A stretch of DNA of 64,000 bases from Panax quinquefolius (Eukaryota; Streptophyta; Magnoliopsida; Apiales; Araliaceae): NCBI GenBank assembly GCA_020205615.1, contig CM035168.1, positions 1,629,830 through 1,693,829 of the forward strand. The letters run 5' to 3'. The position numbers and the translations under genes are program-made. This document shows positions 11,797 through 24,453 of the stretch, piece by piece. Numbering within the stretch: position 1 is the first letter of the stretch; every line of letters starts with the position of its first letter. The notes under the pieces were generated by a model, which worked only from the letters and a program-made list of their open reading frames with translations, was not told where the DNA came from and searched no databases.

Positions 11797-14584
11797 CGTG
11801 ACGCCCCAAAATAGGTATACACAACACCCATTCCGAAATCGCCAAATACACGGTACGTAAACAACTACAACTTTATTATTACAACAAGAAACTCGTGAGT
11901 TTGAATACAAATATTATCTTCTGCAGACAATATCTATACTCAAATAAATCCTCATCACATTATTGATTCATTATTTTACAAAAATGGTGAGGACTACTAA
12001 ACAACTCTCTCTAGAATCTTCATTCCATACCCCATTAGTACTCGCTACATTCTCGCCTCCCGAGAAGAAAAATGGAACAACAAGGAAAAGGTGAGCTCAA
12101 CTAGCCTAAGAAAGAATATTATGACTAAGATAATATACAACAAATTATCGTTAGTCTTCAACAGGAAAAATCTCGATAGAATACAATGTACAACAAGTTT
12201 CGCATCAATATTCGCAATGAAATAATAATTCATGTAAGAGTTACGTAGAGAATGAAATCTACTATAATCTATGAATTTAACGACCATCATCAATATTTTA
12301 TCCTCAGTAACATCAATCAATATACATCCGAATCAAATATTCATCTTTGCACTACAGGCCAAAGATATTCATCAGTTGGTCATGTTCATCTCAACACCTG
12401 TTCATCTTTGCACTACAGGCCAAAGATATTCTTCAGAAATCATTCATCTTTGCACTACAGGCCAAAGATATTCTTCAGAAATCATTCATCTTTGCACTAT
12501 AGGCCAAAGATATTCAATAATATCATCATTTAAGACTGAAGATGATGAAAAATATTTTTAAAGAAACGAATCCAGTGAAACAAAATGACAAGGATTAAGG
12601 ATTAAGGATTCGTACTTGGTTTTATCCACGCCCAAAAATACCTCAAAAATAATCATAGTGGTGTAAAATTCAAGAATGATCAAAACATGGATACAATCGA
12701 GTTAGTATCCGTAATAGATGTTTTGACGAAAAAGAAGAAATTTTATTTTTCTATGAATAATCCAGATATGCGTGAATAAGTCGTATCGTGAATAGTCGTG
12801 AATAAGAATCTCACACCAAAAGATAGAAATTCCACAAAAACATCTTCACGCTTTCATGAATAGTACTTTCGTGAATAAGTAACTCGTGAATAAGAACTCA
12901 TGAATAAGAACTCATGAATAGTAACTCATGAATAAGAACTCATGAATAGTAACCCATGAATAGTAACCCCGACATGAAAAAGTTCCAAATTTGATAAAAC
13001 TTCAGATCAACATTTCAAAGATAATGATATTGAAGAAATAATATCATTACAAAAAATAATATCCCTTACCTCGAAGATCAAGATTTAAAGCTAGAATCTG
13101 TATATAGGTCAAGGAACTTGCACCGCCTAGCAATACTCAAAGTATACTCAAAATACTCACAAGAATACGCTCAAAATATCGAGAGAGAAATAGAGAAAAC
13201 TTCAGCTTCGGTGTGATTTTCAATTCTAACCTAAGACCCTATTTATAGAAAATGCTTAGAACACCAAAGCGTAAAATTTAATATAATATTAATATAATTA
13301 TACAAATTTTCCTTAGCCCACCTTTTGGTCAAAAACACCACCACACATGTTAAATGAGGTTCACAACTCACCAAAAACGTTTTTCTCAAAATAATTAATT
13401 AAAACTCCCAAAAATCAATTATTTCTAACTTGAACTTCAATAATTCATAATAAATAGCCCTTTCATCAGAAAATTCGAATCTCGCCAGTTTTTTATAGGA
13501 AATTCAATTCTCTACAACTTTGCAGAAGATAGTTTTTCCAAATTCCAAATAGAAATTGACCAAAATCCACAAACGGGTGATTTTACAAGCTATAATCAAA
13601 TTTCTACTAATAATTGTGTCCACCAACACACAAAACATGTGTTAAACATTTAATGCCACAAAAATACTCTTCCTCCTCATATACTCATATATCCCACATT
13701 CATTGTAAAAATATCACCGCTAATATATTATTAAAATAATATATTTAAATGAATTATTTTATCGTAAAAAGATAAAATAATAATTTTCAACAATTGTCAT
13801 TTTAAAAACTTTCTCCATCTATATCCACATAAAATCAATATTTTCCTCATCATATAAATCAATAATTAATTATTCACAAATAATATTACGTAATCACAAT
13901 ATCGACAACCAAAGCGCCTCAGAAAGAGGGGCTTTCCAATAAGAATTTCTTCTTCTTGGCCCAAGCAATTAGATTAGACCAAACCTCTCCTTGTATGTAA
14001 CTTTCTAGACATCGCCAATAATGTTATCTAATAATATTATTCGATAATATGAATTATTGCTTCGATAATGAAAAGATACCGTAATGACAATTATCAAACA
14101 ACAAAGAATATAAAATATCAACACAAAGAATTATTAACTCAATAAAATAATCGAATAAAGAATTATCGTAACCATTATCGAGTAGTGCCTTCTTCGTAAG
14201 AATCAATAATTGGTGCAATACCGTGTCTTCTTGCTCAACAACGCCAGTATTAGTGTGTTTTAACCACCGGGTATTCCAACAATTAACAAATAACTACGCT
14301 ACGTTATTTAAAAACAACTTATATTTGTGCTTTCTTCATCCAATCGCTTTCACATGGGCCCACACATGGTCAGGCCGTCAGTTGCATTTAATATTCTCTC
14401 GACGATGATTTAATATTCCACGACCAAACGAATATTCCCCGACAACAATGAATATTTTATAACCACTTGCTTATTTTGAAATATTTGCATGATTTAACCC
14501 TTAACTATCCACATTAATCAAATCAACCCTTACTATTTCAAAATAAAGGAAATTCCTTTTTATTTAAAAATTTTGGGTCTTACA
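11797..14584 (-). repeat. Right LTR of element C (5' LTR in element sense)
   Basis: 2788 bp, from CGTGACGCCCC (first T changed to C) to GGGTCTTACA. It keeps the same internal order as the left LTR: hairpin repeats 12340-12515, minisatellite 12853-12972, TATA-like box about 13240, GAAAGAGG block near 13920. It differs from the left copy by scattered short changes. It is followed by the duplicated target ACAAT. Confidence 0.92.
12340..12515. repeat. Four-unit hairpin tandem array in right LTR of element C
   Basis: Best-preserved array: four units of roughly 43-60 bp containing CATCTTTGCACTACAGGCC then AAAGATATTC. Each unit has a 7-bp perfect inverted repeat, ATCTTTG and CAAAGAT, around a 10-base core. 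The left LTR of the same element has only three clear units. Confidence 0.85.
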
Positions 14585-16486
14585 ACAATGATATAAGAAT
14601 TCAATAAAATAAGTTCAAGAATTAATTTATCCAGAACTAATAACGTCCCAAATTGTCAACACGATACTTCTTTGTAGTAAAAATTTAAGAATGCTCGTAA
14701 GAATATTTCCATGAAAGATATCGGATGAAGCGCAAATATCAAGGATATTCCACTAATTTCATGGAGTATAGAAGTCAAAACTTTAACCAACCGAGTATAA
14801 TAAAGAATGGAATAACAAAAGAAATCACCATGCGCGCGGTATTGGATAGACAAAGTTATTCCAACTAAATAATAAATAACGGAACCGTGTCAAAGTAATG
14901 TCTGAACCGGCAAGCAGATATATTCCAACAGAATAATAAAGAATGGAATAACAACATAAATCACCATGCATGCGGTACTTTGCATGTATGTGTTATTCCA
15001 ATGTAATAATAAATAATCTACCGGTCAGTCCCAAAGAAACGCATGCATGTGATATTCAAATGTAATAATAAAGATTTTAACCAGTCCCGTAAAATGCATG
15101 CAGACAAGATATTTCAATGTAATAATAAAGAATGGAATAACAACAGAATTTCACCATGTATGCGGTACTTCTCATGTACAAAGTTATTCCAAAGGAGAAT
15201 AATAAATAATGGAATAATGTAAGAATTTCACCAAGTATAGGGTAGCTCGCGTGATACAAAGTTATTTCAATGTAATAATAAAGACCGGAATAACGTAAGT
15301 TCTCTTCATGAATATGAAAAAAAAAATAATACCCTTTACCTTATAAAGAAGAGTACTCCAACCGGTAGGCGAGAATATACTTGAAGAAACTTGCACTACG
15401 CTCAAAGCTTTCTTAAACGCTAAAGAAATACGCCAAGATAAGAGTAATTCTCTCTACGCTTCTCTCTAATTTTCAAAGAATTCGTAAGAAATAATGAAGG
15501 AATGAGTTTCTATTTATAGAAGAATGGATCAATAAGAACTAATCCATGAACAGTCCAGATCGATTTACTTTAAAAGGACGGTCCAGATTGGTTTACAATA
15601 AAATATAATATATTCTATTTATAATCTAATAAAATGAATAACTTTTAAAAAGATATTACTATCTGAAACACTATGCATACACTATGCAAACACTATGCAT
15701 AATAAAATATAATATATTCTAATTATTGTCTAATAAAACGAAGAACTTTATAAAAGTATTCTGTTTTATATAAAAAGATTTTACTATTAGCCTAATAAAA
15801 TGAAAAACATTATAAAAGTATTCTGTTTTATATAAAAAGCTTTTTTGTTTTATTACATTAATAATACTAATAAAATAAAACTTCATCATTATTATTATTA
15901 TTCACACTATTAATCGACCAGGTCATTCCCAGGAAAGAGGGGCTTTCCAATAAGAATTTCTCCCTATTGGCGCGCAATTAGGTGACCAAACCTCTCCTTG
16001 GCAGAACTTCTAAACATCGTTAATAATGCAAATAATAATATTAATAACTTCTGTATCTCAATTATTGATTTAATAATATATAAAATATCGACAATAATTG
16101 AATAAAACCAATAACTTCTCACGTAAGCATCAATAATCAATACCGTGCGCTACTATACAACCACGCGTGTATTCTCGCACTTTTAACACCGGGTGTTTCA
16201 ACAGCTTAACAGTAAAACTTCCGCCGTTATTTTCATAAAAAAATATTTTTGTCGCTTTCTCAATCCGACAATAATTCCATCAGGGGGTCCATCATTGATT
16301 GTCCGTCCGCATTTAATATTCCCCGCTTAAAACGAATATTCCCAGACCAATCGAATATTATATAACAACTTATGTACTTTTGCAAAATTTATAAATATTA
16401 CCCACAACTATAACATTATATCAAATTTATTCCAAAATGATAATTATAGAAAATTCATCTTTATTCATAAAAGTTGGGGTCTTACA
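14585..16486 (-). repeat. LTR B1, second part
   Basis: Resumes with the duplicated ACAAT and continues the B-type LTR to GGTCTTACA at 16486. It holds an array of about 60-72-bp units (about 14810-15300) built from GGAATAAC and GTTATTCC arms with AATAATAAA, then an A/T-rich half. Shared variants with LTR B3, such as the CTTATAAAGAAGAGTACTCC block at 15340 and 27015, set B1 and B3 apart from LTR B2. Confidence 0.85.
14810..15300. repeat. Tandem units with GGAATAAC/GTTATTCC arms in LTR B1
   Basis: Repeated blocks of about 60-72 bp with the pattern GGAATAAC, a TTCACCA-like spacer, then GTTATTCCAACAGAATAATA. Each block is internally palindromic. Equivalent arrays with different unit numbers lie at about 19090-19440, 26470-26985, 33520-34220 and 37173-37310. 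The unit number helps to explain length differences between LTRs. Confidence 0.75.
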
Positions 16487-17707
16487 ATCTCCCTTCTTAT
16501 GAAATTTCTCCCTCGAAATTAGGTATGCGACCACGGTATGTCAAGAGGTAAGGATACCTTGATTTCATTTCAGATTCTAACTCCAAGGTCATTTCCTCAA
16601 CATCGTGGTTCCTCCATAAAACTTTGACTTGAGGTATAACCTTGGAGCGTAGAATATGTTCCTTCTTATCCAAGATTTGAATATGAACCTCTTCATACGT
16701 TAAATCTTCCGCTATTTCGTCTCGGTTCTAACTCAATAATGTGGTTCGGGTCTTTCACATATTTACGTAACATGGATATATAAAAAATATTATGAACACG
16801 AGACATACTTGGCGGTAAAGCGAGTCTATAAAGGCTACGATCCCTACTCGATCGAGGATTAAAATGGGCCAATGAATCGAGGATCGAGCTTTCCTCTCTT
16901 TCCAAATCTCGTAACTCCTTTCCATGGAGCAACACGTAACAACACATGATCTCCAATATCGAATTCCACGTCCTTTCGATGAAGATCAGCATAACTCTTT
17001 TGTCGGTCTTGTGAGATTTTTATACGTTGTCAGATCGTTTGAATCTTTTTCGTAGTCATACGTACCAACTTCGGTCCCAACAATGTTGCTTCACCCACCT
17101 CATCCCAGCATACTGAAGAACGACACTTTCTTCCATACAACGCTTCGAATGGAGCCATGCCAATACTTGTTTGATAGCTGTTGTTGTAGGAAAACTCTAC
17201 CAACGGTAAGAACTTGTCCTAACTTCCCTTGAAGTCAAGGACATAGAGTCTTAATAAATCTTCAAGAGTTTGAATAGTCCTCTTTGATTGTCCATCTGTC
17301 GGAGGATGATACGCAGAACTAAATCATAAATCCGTGCCCATAGCTTTTTGCAAACTAACCCAAAATCGTGAAGTAAATCTTGGGTCTCGATCAGAAACTA
17401 TGGATACTGGCATACCATGCAATCTTATAACCTCGTTTGTGTACATACGAGCAAGACGTTCAAGTGTATAAGTTTCTCGTAAAGGTAAGAAATGAGCAGA
17501 CTTGGTCAATCTATCAACAATGGCCCAAATTGCATCTATGCCTTGAGAAACCGTGGGAAGACTAGTAACGAAATCCATGGTAATGTGCTCCCATTTCCAT
17601 TCTAGAATTTCAAGTGGTTGCAATGGACCTTTTGGTACCTGATGCTCCGCCTTGACTCGTTGACACGTTAGACACCTTGAGATAAACAACGCTATCTCCC
17701 TCTTCAT
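16487..17707 (-). pseudogene. Element B: pol 3' part (integrase and tail), truncated
   Basis: Minus-strand pol end. The piece at 17324-17707 is integrase: the Cys pair (CLTCQR), the first catalytic Asp in MDFVTSLP and the second in IVSDRDPRF are present. The C-terminal tail is in 16693-16992 (KDPNHIIELEP) and is frameshifted. The sequence ends at MKREIALF, the start of the zinc-binding helix region, where it joins a copia fragment. About three quarters of pol are therefore missing from this copy. Confidence 0.85.
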
Positions 17708-18069
17708 TTTTATAAAGTTGAAACATTTTTATAGCCTCATCTTTTCTTCTCAACAAATATACATAACAATATCTTGTGCAATCATCAATAAAGGTAATGA
17801 AATATTTTTTCCCACCTCTTGTTTGCACAAACTTTAAGTCACATATATCAGTGCAAATTAAATCTAGAGGTTCAGTTTTCCTTTCAACAGAATGAAAAGG
17901 TAATCTTGTCATTTTTGATTCCACACAAATTTCACATTTATGTTTTTGATTAATATCAAATTTAGGCAAGAATTCTAAATTAATTAATCTACGCAAAGTA
18001 TTATAATTAACATTTCCTAATCTAGCATGCCATATATTTGAAGATTCTAACAAGTAAGCAGAAGAATTT
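17708..18069 (-). pseudogene. Ty1/copia GAG-pre-integrase/integrase fragment
   Basis: About 120 residues in one open minus-strand frame. It starts [20 protein letters not shown], continues with the zinc-binding Cys pair CEIC, then the integrase core entry [10 protein letters not shown] and [14 protein letters not shown], and ends at MFQLYKNE. In copia integrases the third residue after WHARLG is usually within a GH pair; here it reads GN, so one zinc ligand seems lost. It belongs to a different copia lineage from the element at 57 kb. It is bounded by gypsy sequence on both sides. The left junction shares the six bases ATGAAG (minus strand, 17702-17707) with the gypsy pol. Confidence 0.88.
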
Positions 18070-20621
18070 GTGACGCCCCCAAAATAAGTATACATCACCC
18101 ACCTTGAGTCGCCAATACATGGTACAAAATTCAAATACAACTTAATTATACAACAGTCGTGTAAAATACGACAAAATACATGCTGTAAGTTTTAATACAA
18201 ATATTGTCATCTAGACAATATCCACTCTCAATTTAGTCCTCGTTACATTTATTAACACACTATCTAATAGAATAGTGAGGACTACTAAGACACCATCTCG
18301 AACCATCACTCCGTTCCCCGACTAGCCCCGACTACGTTCTCATTTTCTGAAGAGAATAGTGAAAGAAAGGGTGAGCTCAACTAGCCCAGTAAGAAATATT
18401 ATGACTAAGATAATGCAGAATAAATTATCATTAGTCTCCAACAGTGTTAAACTGATAAAAAATAATAGACATCAAGTTTAACTGCAGCGGAACATGCAAT
18501 CCATTAAAAGAGTTAAGTAGAGAATAAAATCTACTATCTTTTATGATTTAAAGGGTTTTTCATCACACTTATCGCTGGGACTCAGCTTAAAAAATAATCC
18601 ATCTCATCCCTGCACTACGACCAAGGATATTCATAAGTATCACAACCACAAATTATCCATGCACTACGAGCCAAGGATATTCGTGTATTCATCAATGGTC
18701 ATGATCATGCCAACAACTGTCTATCAATGCACTACGGGCCAATGAGGACTTTTATCACATCATTTGTAACATTACTACCATGATTACACTGAATAATCCC
18801 TGGTCATAATTATACCAAGTCCATCTATGCACTACAGTCCATATATGACTTTCAACAAAATATAAATATAAGGATGATGACAATGATATAAGAATTCAAT
18901 AAAACAAGTTCAAGAATTAATTTATTCAGGAACTAATAACGTCCAAATTGTCAACATGATACTTCTTTGTAGAGTAAAATTCAAGAATGCTCAGAAGAAT
19001 ATTTCCACGAAAAGATACTGGATGAAGCGCAAATATCAAGGATATTCCACTAATTTCATGGAGTATAGACGTCAAAACTTTAACCAACTGAGTATAATAA
19101 AGAATGGAATAACAAAAGAAATCACTATGCATGCGGTACTTCGCATAGACAGGTTATTCCAACAGAATAATAAATAATCGGAATCGGTCGAGGCGTATAA
19201 TACGCACCGAGGATGTTCCAATAGAATAATAAAGAATGGAATAACAACGAAATCACCATGCATGCGGTGCCATTTCGTATGGCAAAGTTATTCAAATGTA
19301 ATAATAAAGACGGAATCAGTCCCAGAAAAAGCGAATGTACGGGATATTCCAATGTATATAATAAAGATGGAACTAGGTCCCACAGTAAAATCATGTAGAC
19401 ATGATGTTCCAAATGAATAATGAAGAATGGAATAACAAAAGTTCTCTTCATGAATATAAAAGAAATAATACCCCTTACCGTAAAAAGAAACTTGATATAG
19501 AAGTGGTGAAGTAGCGTAACACTTTTCTTCTTTCTCTCTATAGTTTCTCTCTACAGAGTTTCAATGAATTAAATAAGAAATAATGAAGGAATGAACTTCT
19601 ATTTATGTAAGAAATGGAATTCATAAGTAATTAATTCATGAACTATCCAGTTGATTTACTTTTTAATCGGACGGTCCATATTTAAAAAAAAATCTTTTAA
19701 ATAAAATATAATATATATATATATATATTATATATTTAAGAAAATCACGGGATGCCTCCCGTGAATCCACTTACCAACCTTTCAATATATATATATATAT
19801 ATATAATCCAACAACCCGTGAATCAAATTCTCAGCCAACCTCCCCCAAAGTCATAAACATGTGGGCCCCATATGTCATCATCACATATGGGCTCCACCTC
19901 TTATAATGAAAATTTTCTACCGATTATTTTGAAAAATGGGTAAATGGGGGTCCATAAAATAAGCAAAATTTAAATACGTCATAAAAATCCCCTCAATATT
20001 TTTAACAACATTTATCATCATTATTATAATTCATAATATTAATCGACGACTGTGTCGCTCCTGTGAAAGAGGGGCTTTCAATAAGGATTTCTCCTATCAT
20101 GCCGCAATTAGGTGACCAAACCTCTCATTAGCAGAATTTCTAGACATCGTCAATAATGCAAATAATAATATTAACAACTTCGTCATCTCAATTATTGATT
20201 TAATAACATATAAAATATTGACAATAATTGAATAAAACTAAGTGACTTCTCACATAAGCATTAATAATCAATACCGTGTGCTACTATGCAACCACGCTTA
20301 TTACTGTACTTTTACTACAGAGTAATTCAACAGAATCAACGGTAAAACTTCCACCATTAGTTTCAATAAAATATTTTTGTCGTTTTCTCAATCCGACAAT
20401 AATTCTGTTGTGGGGTCCACCAATGATTGTGTCGTCGTACGAATATTTCCTGTTAAAACGAATATTCACCGACCAATCGAATATTATATAACAACCTGCA
20501 TACTTTACAAAATTTATAAATATTACCCTTAACTATAACATTATAACAAATTCATTTCATAATATTCAAAAATGATATTTATAGAAAATTCATTTTTATT
20601 CATAAAAGTTGGGGTCTTACG
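18070..20621 (-). repeat. LTR B2 (middle LTR of composite B)
   Basis: 2552 bp, TGTGACGCCCCC to GGTCTTACG (last A changed to G). A diagnostic GTCGTGTAAAATACGACAAA segment near 18150 is shared with the left LTR of element D (about 32520) but not with B1 or B3, so B2 is of a different subfamily from its outer partners. The left flank is copia sequence (GAATT). No matching GAATT follows 28167. Confidence 0.88.
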
Positions 20622-21050
20622 ATCTCCCCTTCTTATGAAATTTCGCCCTCAAAATTAGGGTACGTACCTGGTATGTCGAAGAGGTAAGGATACCTTGATT
20701 TCATTTCAGATTCTAACTCCCAGGTCATTTCCTTAACATCGTGGTTCCTCCATAACACTTTGACTTGAGGTATAACCTTGGAGCGTAGAATATGTTCTTT
20801 CTTATCCAAGATTTGAATAGGAACCTCTTCATACGTTAAATCTTCCGCTATTTCGTCCGGTTCTAACTCAATAATGTGGTTCGGGTCTTTCACATATTTA
20901 CGTAACATGGATATATAAAAACGCGTTATGAACACGAGACATACTTGGCGGAAAAGCGAGTCTATAAAGCTACAATCCTACTCGATCGAGGATTAAAAAT
21001 GGGCCAATGAATCGAGGATTGAGCTTTCTCACTTTCCAAATCTCGTAACA
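20622..21050 (-). pseudogene. Composite B: pol C-terminal chromodomain-like tail
   Basis: The polypurine tract equivalent is at 20622-20635. The frame at 20633-20935 reads [40 protein letters not shown] and ends DIPGTYPNFEGEIS, the intact end of the tail. In chromoviruses this C-terminal module is thought to guide integration to chromatin; here I infer this only from position and similarity. It is separated from the integrase by frameshifts between 20936 and 21055. Confidence 0.8.
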
Positions 21051-21054
21051 CCTT

Positions 21055-21934
21055 TCAATGGAGCAACACGTAAATAACACATGATCTCCAATATCGAATT
21101 CCACGTCCTTTTTCGATGAAGATCATCATAACTCTTTTTTTTCCTTGTGAGGTTTTTATACGTTGTCGGATCGTTTGAATCTTTTTCGTAGTCATACGCA
21201 TTACAACTCGTCCCAACAATATTGCTTCACCCACCTCATCCCAAAGATATTGGAGAACGACACTTTCTTCCATACAACGCTCAATGGAGCCATGCCAATA
21301 CTTGTTTGATAATCTGTTGTTATAGAAAAACTCCAACAACGGTAAAGAACTTATCCCAACTTCCCTTGAAGTCAAGGACACAGAGTCTTAATAAATCTTC
21401 AAGAGTTTGAATAGTCCTCTCTGATTGTCCGTCCGTCTGAGGATGATATTCTGAACTAAATCGTAAATTTGTGCCCATAGCTTTTTGCAAACTAACCCAA
21501 AATCGTGAAGTGAATCTTGGGTCTCGATTAGAAACTACGGATACTGGCATACCATACAGTCTTACAATCTTGTTTATGTACATACGAGCAAGACGTTCAA
21601 GTGTATAAGTTTCTCGTATAGGTAAGAAATGAGCAGACTTGGTCAATCTATCAACAATGACCCAAATTACATCTATACCTTGAGAAACCTTGGGAAGACC
21701 AGTAACGAAATCCATGGTGATGTGCTCCCACTTCCATTCTGGAATTTCAAGTGGTTGTAATGGACCTTTTGGTAATTGATGCTCTGCCTTGACTCGTTGA
21801 CAAGTTAAACACCTTGAGATAAACAGTGTTATCTCCCTCTTCATATTGCCCCACCAAAATGTATGTCGAAGATCATGATACATTTTGGTACTCCCACTAT
21901 GGATTACAAACGGTGTGTTGTGCGCCTCCATCAT
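21055..21934 (-). pseudogene. Composite B: integrase with a lost catalytic Asp
   Basis: The frame 21320-21934 (204 residues) holds most of the integrase. The zinc-binding residues are H24, C42 and C45 with an upstream His in the HNTPF/IHSG segment. The core has D75 (MDFVTGL), position 136 and E172 (QSERTIQ), giving the D,D35E spacing. Position 136 is Asn (codon AAT at 21527-21529), where the sibling copies have Asp in SDRD. The frame then breaks, and the rest continues at 21055-21381 in another frame. Confidence 0.85.
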
Positions 21935-22267
21935 GATTTTATACTTTAACTCAGGGTCGTTAGGAACACAAAGTCCGGAGTTGACTCAAAGTATTCCTTC
22001 TTTATCGATTCTTGCTTCCTAAGATAACCTTCTTGTACTTTCTTCCTCATACGCATCGAATCCCAGTGTCCGTAGCTTGAGCAACTTTAACTTTATCGAT
22101 TAAAGTCGGCTTTACTCATATATTCGCCATCATCACGTGGGTCCCCGGAGTCTTTATCTCTATCTCCATCCTTTGCAAGTCATACAAAATGGGCCTTTGC
22201 GTATTGACAATATCGCACTTTTCAATTCACGCATATGATCTTCTACTCAATGCGCCATCTACCACGC

Positions 22268-23518
22268 TTAAACTTTTCGTGGATCAGATTGGATGGTATG
22301 ATCATAATCTTTCAATAGTTCAAGCCAACGTCGTTGTCGCATGTTTAGTTCCTTTTGAGTGAAGAAATATTTGATGCTTTTATGATCCGTAAAGATCTCT
22401 ACTTTCTCCCCATACAAGTAATGCCTCCAAATTTGAAGTGCGAAGATAACAGCTGCCAACTCTAGATCACGAGTAGGATAATTCCTCTCATATTCTTTGA
22501 GTTTTCGAGAGGCATAGGCTATGACTTTCCCATGTTGCATGAGAACACATCCTAACCCTTTGCCTGAAGAATCACTGTAGATGACAAATCCCTCCGAGTC
22601 AGATGGTATTGTCAGAACAGGTGTTGAAATGAGTCTTCTCTTGAGTTCTTGAAAACTCTTCTCACATTCCTCGCTCCAACCGAATTTTGTATCTTTCTGA
22701 GTCAGCTGAGTTAAGGGAGTAGTGATTCGAGAAAACCCTTCTACGAATCTCCGATAATAATCAGCTAAGCCGAGAAAGCTATGTACTTCGATCACTGATT
22801 TAGGTTGCTCCCAGCTTTGAATAGCTTCAATGTTTGCTGGGTCAACAGATATTCCATGACTTGATACCATGTGCCCAAGGAATGCTACTTCCTCAAGCCA
22901 GAACTCGCATTTCTTCAACTTGGCATAAAGCTTATATTCACGAAACTTTTGAAGTATCAGCCTCAAGTGTTGCTCATGATCTTCACGGCTTTTGGAATAA
23001 ATAAGGATGTCATCAATAAAGATGACCACAAAGTGATCCAAATATTCCTTGAATACTCGGTTCATCATATCCATGAAGAGAGCAGGAGCATTAGTCAATC
23101 CAAAAGACATGACTAGGAATTCATAATGCTCGTACCGAGTTCTGAAAGCCGTTTTTAGAATGTCATCGGTTCTAATATTTAATTTGTGATATCCGGAACG
23201 AAGATCAATCTTTGAAAAGAATTTGGCGCCTTGAAACTGGTCAAACAGGTCATCAATACGTGGTAATGGGTACCTATTTTTGATGGTGACATGATTCAAC
23301 TCCCGATAATCAATACAAAGTCGCATACTCCCATCTTTCTTCTTCACGAATAGAACTGGAGCACCCCAAGGAGAAGTACTAGGACGAAAAAAGCCAATGT
23401 CTAATAATTTCGCAGGTTGGGTCTTTAACTCCTCGAAGTTCAATAGAGCCATTCGATATGGGGCTTTGGAAATGGGTTTTGTCTTTGGGTTCAAGGTCAA
23501 TACATAATTCAATTTCAC
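22268..23518 (-). CDS. Composite B: gypsy reverse transcriptase-RNase H frame
   Basis: The longest undamaged gypsy frame, 416 residues. RT landmarks are the fingers ([20 protein letters not shown], about 70-90), KIDLRSGYH (about 103-111) and the catalytic FIDD box (167-170). The connection follows ([16 protein letters not shown]), then RNase H with D316 (YSDSSGKG), E353 (DLELAAV) and D378 (TDHKS). The listed start is a GTG inside the longer gag-pol frame, so it is not a true initiation codon. The gene copies RNA to DNA and removes the RNA strand; here it is cut off from gag-protease and integrase by frameshifts. Confidence 0.92.
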   Translation of the reverse strand: MKLNYVLTLNPKTKPISKAPYRMALLNFEELKTQPAKLLDIGFFRPSTSPWGAPVLFVKKKDGSMRLCIDYRELNHVTIKNRYPLPRIDDLFDQFQGAKFFSKIDLRSGYHKLNIRTDDILKTAFRTRYEHYEFLVMSFGLTNAPALFMDMMNRVFKEYLDHFVVIFIDDILIYSKSREDHEQHLRLILQKFREYKLYAKLKKCEFWLEEVAFLGHMVSSHGISVDPANIEAIQSWEQPKSVIEVHSFLGLADYYRRFVEGFSRITTPLTQLTQKDTKFGWSEECEKSFQELKRRLISTPVLTIPSDSEGFVIYSDSSGKGLGCVLMQHGKVIAYASRKLKEYERNYPTRDLELAAVIFALQIWRHYLYGEKVEIFTDHKSIKYFFTQKELNMRQRRWLELLKDYDHTIQSDPRKV

Positions 23519-24453
23519 GCTTTCGGGGTAGGCGGGGAAGTTCTTCGTGAATACGTCGGAAATTCATTAACAATAGAAATATCATTCAAAACTGACGTAT
23601 TTTTGTTTAGATCCATGACATGAGCTAAGAAAGCTTGACATCCGTTTTTCAATAAACGAATAGCTTTATGGCTTGAGATGACAGTGATTGATTTTAATGG
23701 TTTGGTTGCTTGAATTCGCATAATAAGTTGATTAGGAATATGAAAGCTAACAACCTTATGAAAACAATCAATTTTTGCATGATGAGTAGTTAATCAATCA
23801 ATCCCTAGAATTACATCAAATGCAAGTATTTTCAATGAAATAAGATCGACAGGTAATGTGAGGGTACCGATTTGAACCAAACAAGACTTATAAACAGTGG
23901 ATGTAATGAAAGTTTCTCCCAACGGAGTTTCAACAGATAATTTAAAGTCTAATTTCTCCGGAGTCAAATTTAAACGTTGAGCGCAAATAGGAGAAATAAA
24001 GGAATGGGTAGAACCTGTATCAAATAAGGTATATACTTCGCTAGAGTTTATGATAAGCTTACCCGTGATGACCTCATTCGGGTTCCTTACTTTCAGGGAG
24101 GTCACGACAAACGCTCTCCTTTGCACTACTGACTTTGAATTTTCTGGGGCGTCCTTTGGTGCCTCTATTCTAGCTGAAATTATCTTCGGTGAACGACAAA
24201 ATCGGGCTAGGTGACCTCCTCTTCCACAATTATAACATTCTTTGACTAAGATCGCACGCTTTGGGTGATGTGTCCCTCCCTCCGCATTTGAAGCATATGA
24301 TAGGTGGTCTTTCTCATTCCTTAACAACAAAAGCAATCTTCGACGCCTTTCCATCATTGTTGAATCTCCTCTTCTTGAAATGTCCATTCTTATTACTTTG
24401 GCCATGATTACCACAGAAGTGGTTACCATTTCGGCATGTTGATTCCTCCACAC
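23515..24453 (-). pseudogene. Composite B: gag zinc knuckle and aspartic protease
   Basis: The frame 23794-24453 reads a CCHC zinc knuckle (CYNCGRGGHLARFC) and then the retroviral-type protease with DTGSTHSFISP at its active site, followed by LNLTPEKLDF. It ends near the motif KILAFDVILGID at a stop (TGA; sibling copies read ILGIDWL, so Trp TGG became TGA). The continuation to the RT runs in the same frame at 23515-23721 and in a shifted frame at 23379-23585. Confidence 0.85.

Larger units (their letters stand above)
5053..14584 (-). mobile_element. Ty3/gypsy element C, complete but decayed, nested in LTR B1
   Basis: Complete element of 9532 bp bounded by LTRs of 2787 and 2788 bp and by a perfect 5-bp target duplication, ACAAT at 5048-5052 and 14585-14589. 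Coding order read on the minus strand is gag, protease, a deleted reverse transcriptase, RNase H, integrase and the chromodomain-like tail. Every coding domain has frameshifts or stops, and the RT core is replaced by a 139-bp foreign insert (9602-9740), so it cannot be autonomous. Near-equal LTR lengths mark it as one insertion event, the innermost layer of the pile. Confidence 0.92.

Noticed and set aside
12340..12515. Regular repeats with spacers, superficially CRISPR-like
   Set aside because: Plant nuclear DNA, units inside LTRs, spacers are also repeated, and no cas-type genes.
12252..12561. Open frames of 93 and 96 residues with repeated HLCTTGQRYSS-like units
   Set aside because: They are translations of the hairpin tandem repeats in the LTR of element C; other LTR copies do not keep the frame.
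17610..18140. A 176-residue open frame crossing LTR, copia and gypsy sequence
   Set aside because: It only links LTR noncoding sequence, an in-frame copia fragment and out-of-frame gypsy integrase. It is a junction artefact, not a gene.
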